Made by a program: the position numbers and the translations under genes
DNA from: Undaria pinnatifida
Lineage: Eukaryota; Sar; Phaeophyceae; Laminariales; Alariaceae
Reading direction: 5' to 3'
Length of the DNA stretch: 64,000 nucleotides
Assembly (NCBI GenBank): GCA_012845835.1
Contig: JABAKD010000012.1
Span: forward strand, 13,578,195 to 13,642,194
Shown here: positions 56,701-62,400 of the stretch, piece by piece
Layout: each line of letters starts with the position of its first letter
Position numbering within the stretch: position 1 is the first letter of the stretch
Notes under the pieces: generated by a model
The model's input: the letters and a program-made list of their open reading frames with translations, nothing else
Databases searched by the model: none
Told to the model about the DNA's origin: nothing

Positions 56701-59388
56701 CTTGCCTGTCGCTTGCCTGTCGCTTGCCGTTCAACTTCGTTTGTTTCAAACGACGTTTTGTCCCCTTTACAATATGCACGCGCGTGTTGGGGGACACACT
56801 ACTTGGTGTGTGTAACATGCGTTTTATTTTTTAGTTGTAAAATGTTTAGGCTAATGGGTTTCGCTTTGCGCGTGGTCTGGCACGCGATGGCAGGTGGGCA
56901 TCTCCGCTCTGGAGCGGGAACAGGACTACCAGAAATGCCTCAACGAGTTGAGAACCCTGGCGGCCAAGATCAACCGCGAGTGTGCCCCAAGCCCCGACCG
57001 GCCAGTGCTTGTTCTTCAGGTTAGCTGGTCACGAGCCACGAGTACTGCTATCATGTTCACATTTTTTTTATATAGTTTTTTGTTTGCTTTGTTTTTTTGT
57101 TTTGTTTCCAGAATAATTGTGCCGTGTCATGATAATGAGCTGTGCAATAGTTATGTTGATTGTGGCGATGAGTGAATGTGAATAGCAACCACCAAAACAT
57201 CCCTCTCCTTTGTTTCGCTCCGTATCTTTTCTCTACCTGTTTGCGACGTCTCCACCTCCTCACTGCAACATATTGTCTAATGAAAACTGTTTTTTGTTTT
57301 TTGTTGTTTTTATCCCCGTCTCCTCACCTGCGCCCCACCATATCCACACACCCACCCCAACTCCCACCCGCAACTACTCCCGCCCCGTCCACACACCCAC
57401 TACGCCCACCACCCACCCCCACCCTCACCCCCCGCCCCGTCCCCCTCGCTGACGCCCCACCTCCACGCCTACCCCTGCCCCCCCGCCCCATTCCGCCATT
57501 CCAACACACAGCTGGAGGATGAGCATAGCTTTACTCTCCAGCAGCGGCTGCCGTACCTATGCTTAGCGGACTGTCTGATTAACACGGCAGTGAGAGACGG
57601 GCTAAACAATCTGCCGCTGGAGTACGTGTTTGTGCACGAGAAAGCACGGAAGAGCAATCCTGGGGTGATGATGCTGAGCGAATTTACGTCATGCATGAGG
57701 GTCATGCGCGGCGCTATTCGCATCAACCCGTGGAAGGTGGGTGGCTTAATCAATTTGTGATTTGTTGTGGCGTTGGTGGCGGTGGTGGTGGTGGTGGTGG
57801 CGGCGGCGGCAACGGTGGCTGTGTTGCTGTTGCTTTTGCTGTTGTTGGTGTTGCTGCTTGTTGTTTTTGTTGGTGTTACCCAGGAATAATAGTGAGCGAG
57901 ATCACGTCGTGCACGAGTGTCGAGATCGACGCTTGGCGCTATTCGCATCTATCCGTGGGAGGTGCGTGCGCTTACTTTGCCCTTTTACTATCCCAGACCT
58001 CACAAGTCGACATATAAGATCACCATGCACGCGCGTGGTGCAGCTCATTCCATGCAGTTCTTGCGATCGGGTATGTTTTGCTGTATGTGCGTACTTGTAA
58101 ATGTCGTGTTCCGATATCCAACCCGACATTGTTCAACTCCTCTTCACCACCACACCCAGGTCGAAGAGGTGGCCGCCGTTATGGTAGAGGTGGCTCAGCC
58201 CATGCGGATGGAGCTGCGTTGGGAGCGGCTAGCGCAAGGTCTGGAGTACGTGACCTCCAACACCACCTCCTATTGGGCGGCCCAGATTCTGACGGACCTC
58301 AAGGCGGTGGGGCGGTCGGCGGACAGGAGCATCCTGTCCCCCGTAGGACTCGGACTAAACTTCAGGGTCGTGGGTGAGGAAGGGGGGGGGGGAAGACAGG
58401 GTGGGTGGGTGGGGGGGAGAGACGGAGGGGGGGGGAGACGGGGGGGAGGGGGGGAGGGGAGAGGAGGGCATAGCGTACATGGGTCTGGCGGGGGGGGGAG
58501 GGGGCTCATGTGCTGCTTGCCTCAATCATTTGACAACTGACCTCTTTTCGAGACGGTGCATCATTCCTACCCTTTATTGGGAGGGATAGCGGGGGGGGGG
58601 GGGGGAGGGGGGGGGGTAGAACCACTCACTATCTGTGCGTAGGGACCCCGTATGTTTGCCGGCAAGAATATACTGTTTCCGATAGGACTCCCTCTTACCC
58701 TTAGGGTCGTGGGTGATGAAGGAGGAGAGGGAGGGGGCCGGGGGCAGATGCGGACCGACCTGGCGGTGGGAAGGTCGGTGGACAGGAGCATCCTGTCCCC
58801 CGTAAACTCGGCCTAGCTTCATGTTCATGGGTGAGAGAGGAGAGGGCGGGGGGGGAAGGAGGGGATTGGCGAGAGGGGCAAGACTACTCGCTTTATGTAT
58901 GTGTACATGTGATGAGGTATCCTTTTTTGCCAACGTGCCCGGCATCACCACTATCTCCGCCTCCCCCCCGTCCTCCCCCCTATCTCCCCCTCCCTTCCCC
59001 CCACCCACCCGCCACCCCCGTATCAGGGATGGAATCTAACTTCGGCCTGCTGGATGTTGCATCGGTGATGCGCAGCTACCGGCCGGCGAAGCGGCGTGTG
59101 ATCTTCCTCGATTACGGTGGCACCGTTTGCGAGACGGCTAAGCGTAGCATCGCTTACTACGCCCACGCGAACAAGGTAAACTGCAGCTATATAGTACTGT
59201 AATTGGAAATGTAGCGAAAGCGAAAGTGAAAACGAAAACAAACTGAAACGAAAATTGGCATGAAAGAAATGAAGACGCTGGAGCTGTATCTGCACCCGCA
59301 ACTGTTACCTGTCACGCGGTGGCGACCCACGCCCATCCCATCCCCACCGCCCCCCGAACCCCCGCGCCCTCCTCTACGCTCACCCCTC

Positions 59389-59431
<43 letters not shown>

Positions 59432-62400
59432 ATCTCCCCCACCTGTACGGCCTCTGTGGCGTTGTCCAGTTGAAGGGCGTGGCCATGCCCTCGGAAGCGC
59501 TGAAGCAGCTGCTGACCACGCTCTGCGCGGACCCGCGCAACCTGGTGTTCGTGATTAGCGGGAGGGAGAAGGAGGAGATGGTCGAGGCCTTGGGAGACAT
59601 AAAGGTTGGTATATGCTCCGTCAATGGCAGTAGTAGAAAGCGGTAGAGTTTGGAGGTGATGTCACCTAATTGCCAGCCGGGTCTGCAAAAATGAGTACCC
59701 GCTGTATATCGCGTATTGTGTACGTGCACATGGTTTACACGCCCCCTCCATATCCCCTATGTCTCGCACTTTTTTTTGTTGAATGCCACTGCGCGTTTGG
59801 CAGAACCTTGGTCTGGCCGCGGAGCACGGGCTGCACTTTAGGTTTCCTGGAGAGCTTAGGACCCCTTCCTCGAACTCCGGCTACTCGTCACCTTCTGGGA
59901 GGTGCGTTGGCATCGGGTTTGCACATGTGCAAGTAGTAGCATGTTTGTTTTTCGGGTTTAGAGTTTGTGGCTTGTGTACACCTATTTCATTATTGATGTT
60001 TTCGGTATTTTAATATGAATAGTGCTTTTTCGGTTACAGGGGTGCCGGGAGTTTCGTTGTGTGTCTTGGGCGTGGGCGGCACTGGGAGGGGGATGTGGGG
60101 CAGTTGCCGTGCTCTTTTTGTTAACATGTTATAGTTGCCTGCATCGGCAGGTCTTTTCGGAGAGTCGATGTCAGCGCACCCTGTCGCAACGTAATGATGC
60201 TGATCGCCATTTTCGCCTTGGTTTATTTACCATCTGGTTCAGTATATATTGTGCGATTTTGTGCTTATTCGTTCGCTCTGTGCATTTTTGTTGATTGCAC
60301 TTTGGTTGCGCTCAAGGGACTCGTCTTCGTTCGTGAAGCGAAAGTGGGAAACACTTGTGGCGCTGCGAGATCAGAGCTGGAGGCAGCTCACGAGGGTGAG
60401 TGGGAAAGAGAAAGAAAAAGGAGAGAAGAGAAAAGGAATACGCCGGAGGCTGAGAGGAGGGAGAGGGAGATGATGGCAATGCAAAACGAAGTGCAATATT
60501 TCGGGGCTGAAATAGTAAACGCGAGAGGCTGCGAGGAGAGGGAAAGAGGGAGTGTTTTGTGCTTTGGCGCTGAGCGGCATTTACATCACTCTGGCTCTGT
60601 ACGGTATTTGCCATACGAATACGGATTGTAGCAGCCTTGACAACTATTGATTTGACGCTGTACGGTGCCCAAGCGCACAGAAGCGCTCTTGCATGTGCGG
60701 TATTTAACGTAAAATTACCAGTTTCGACAACCAGAGCTTCGGCTCTGTGCGGCGTGTACCGTACGTATACCAGCTTCTGCATCTTGTGCTGTGACCCTGT
60801 ATCGCGTGTTGCCGTACAAAACCTAGCTTCGACAGCCAGTGATGTAGTGCTGCCCCTGTGACGCCGTACGATGTTTACCGTACAGCGGCTACTTTCGACA
60901 AACCGCGCTGTGACTATGTACGGCGTTTACCGTACATGCTTCAGCCTCGACAGCCAGCGCAGTGGCTCTGTTCGGCATTCACCGTACATGTGCTAGCTTC
61001 GACACCCAAAGCTATAACTAGCACGGAATTTTCGTATATATGCGTTGTCGGCGTCGAAAACGGTGCTCTGGCGCTGTACGGTATTTACCGTACATGGCAG
61101 CGCGGGCAACGTGTTCTGCGACTCTGTACGCACGAATGTTTGGTTCGGCAACCGATGTTGACGTTGTACGGGGGTCACCGTTCAAAAAGCCGGCTTCGAT
61201 GGTCGGCGGCTTTCGTATGTTTGCCGGTTCGACGACGAGTGTGATGGCGCTTTACGGTATTTACCGTAAGCACCAGCTTGGACGACCGGTTCTATGCCGC
61301 TGTACGGGGTTTACCTACGACCGATTGCTTCGGCAACCGTGCTGTGACGCTGTACGGCGATCACCGTTCAAAGTCCAGGTCGCTGTGACGCCGTGCGGCA
61401 TTTGCCCTACAGTTGCTCTCTTCGACAACTGATGCTATGGCTGCGTACGACGTTTACCGTATGTTTATCAGCTCGGCTTCGACGATGGGTGCTGGTGCGC
61501 TGCATGGTGTTTACCATACGTGCCAGCTTGGGCAACCGGTTCTGCGACGCTATATGGCGAGCACCGTGCGAACGATTGGTTCGGGATCCGGTACTATGAC
61601 GCTCTACGGCGATCACCGTTCAAATCGACAACCAGCGCTGTGACGCTGTATGGCGAGCAGTGTGCGAGCGATTGATTCGACCATCGGTGCTGTACGGTAA
61701 TTACCGTTTAAAAACCAGTTTCGGCAACCATTGCTTTGACGATGTACGGCATTTCCCGTACGCTGTACGGCATTTTCCGTCCAAATGCCGGCACCGACAG
61801 CCCGTGCTATGACATTGTACGGTAGCTACTGTACGGCAATCCGTGCATAGTATTATATGAAATGTAAAGCCAGTTTCGACAACCGGTAGTCGCACCCCAC
61901 CCCGCCTTTTTTCATTTTTCCTTTTCCTTTTTCCGCAGACGATCATGAACCTGTACGCGCAGCGCACCCACGGGACTTACGTGGTGAACAAGGGGTCGGC
62001 GTTGCTGTGGCAGTTTAGAGACGCCGACCCAGAGTTCGGGTGGTTGCAGTCGAAGGAGCTGGAGGACCACCTCACCACCGTACTCAAGCCCTTCAGGTGG
62101 GTACTGTTGATGTTGATACTGTTTTAAGCAGTCTATTACGTAGCATTGATGGTAGTTGCTGGCGACAGCGTTGACGGCTTTGTACGGTGATTTTCGTGTG
62201 TCCGAAAATGTAGCATGTATTGTCGACCATGCAGCAGCCAAGGATGCATGGGCAGCAGTAGCGGGGCTACCGCAGCCAGACAGGCATTGATTTAGTCTCA
62301 AAATAGTATGCAAACCTTTGTCCCATCGCACCCGGGGCTCTCACACTATTTTGCGCATAATCAAAGATGTGCCTGTCTGACTGCGCTAGCCCTGCTGCTG

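Noticed and set aside
58374-58589. Gly-rich continuation of exon 14 through its donor
   Set aside because: Codes only for the G-rich intron start; the GTGAGG donor keeps phase to exon 15, whose HAD motif is clear.
60194-60631. 145-codon frame VREAKVGNTCGAARSELEAAH
   Set aside because: It is exon 18 read in the wrong frame and carried on into the intron; only the frame giving SSFVKRKWETLVALRDQSW joins exon 17 in phase.
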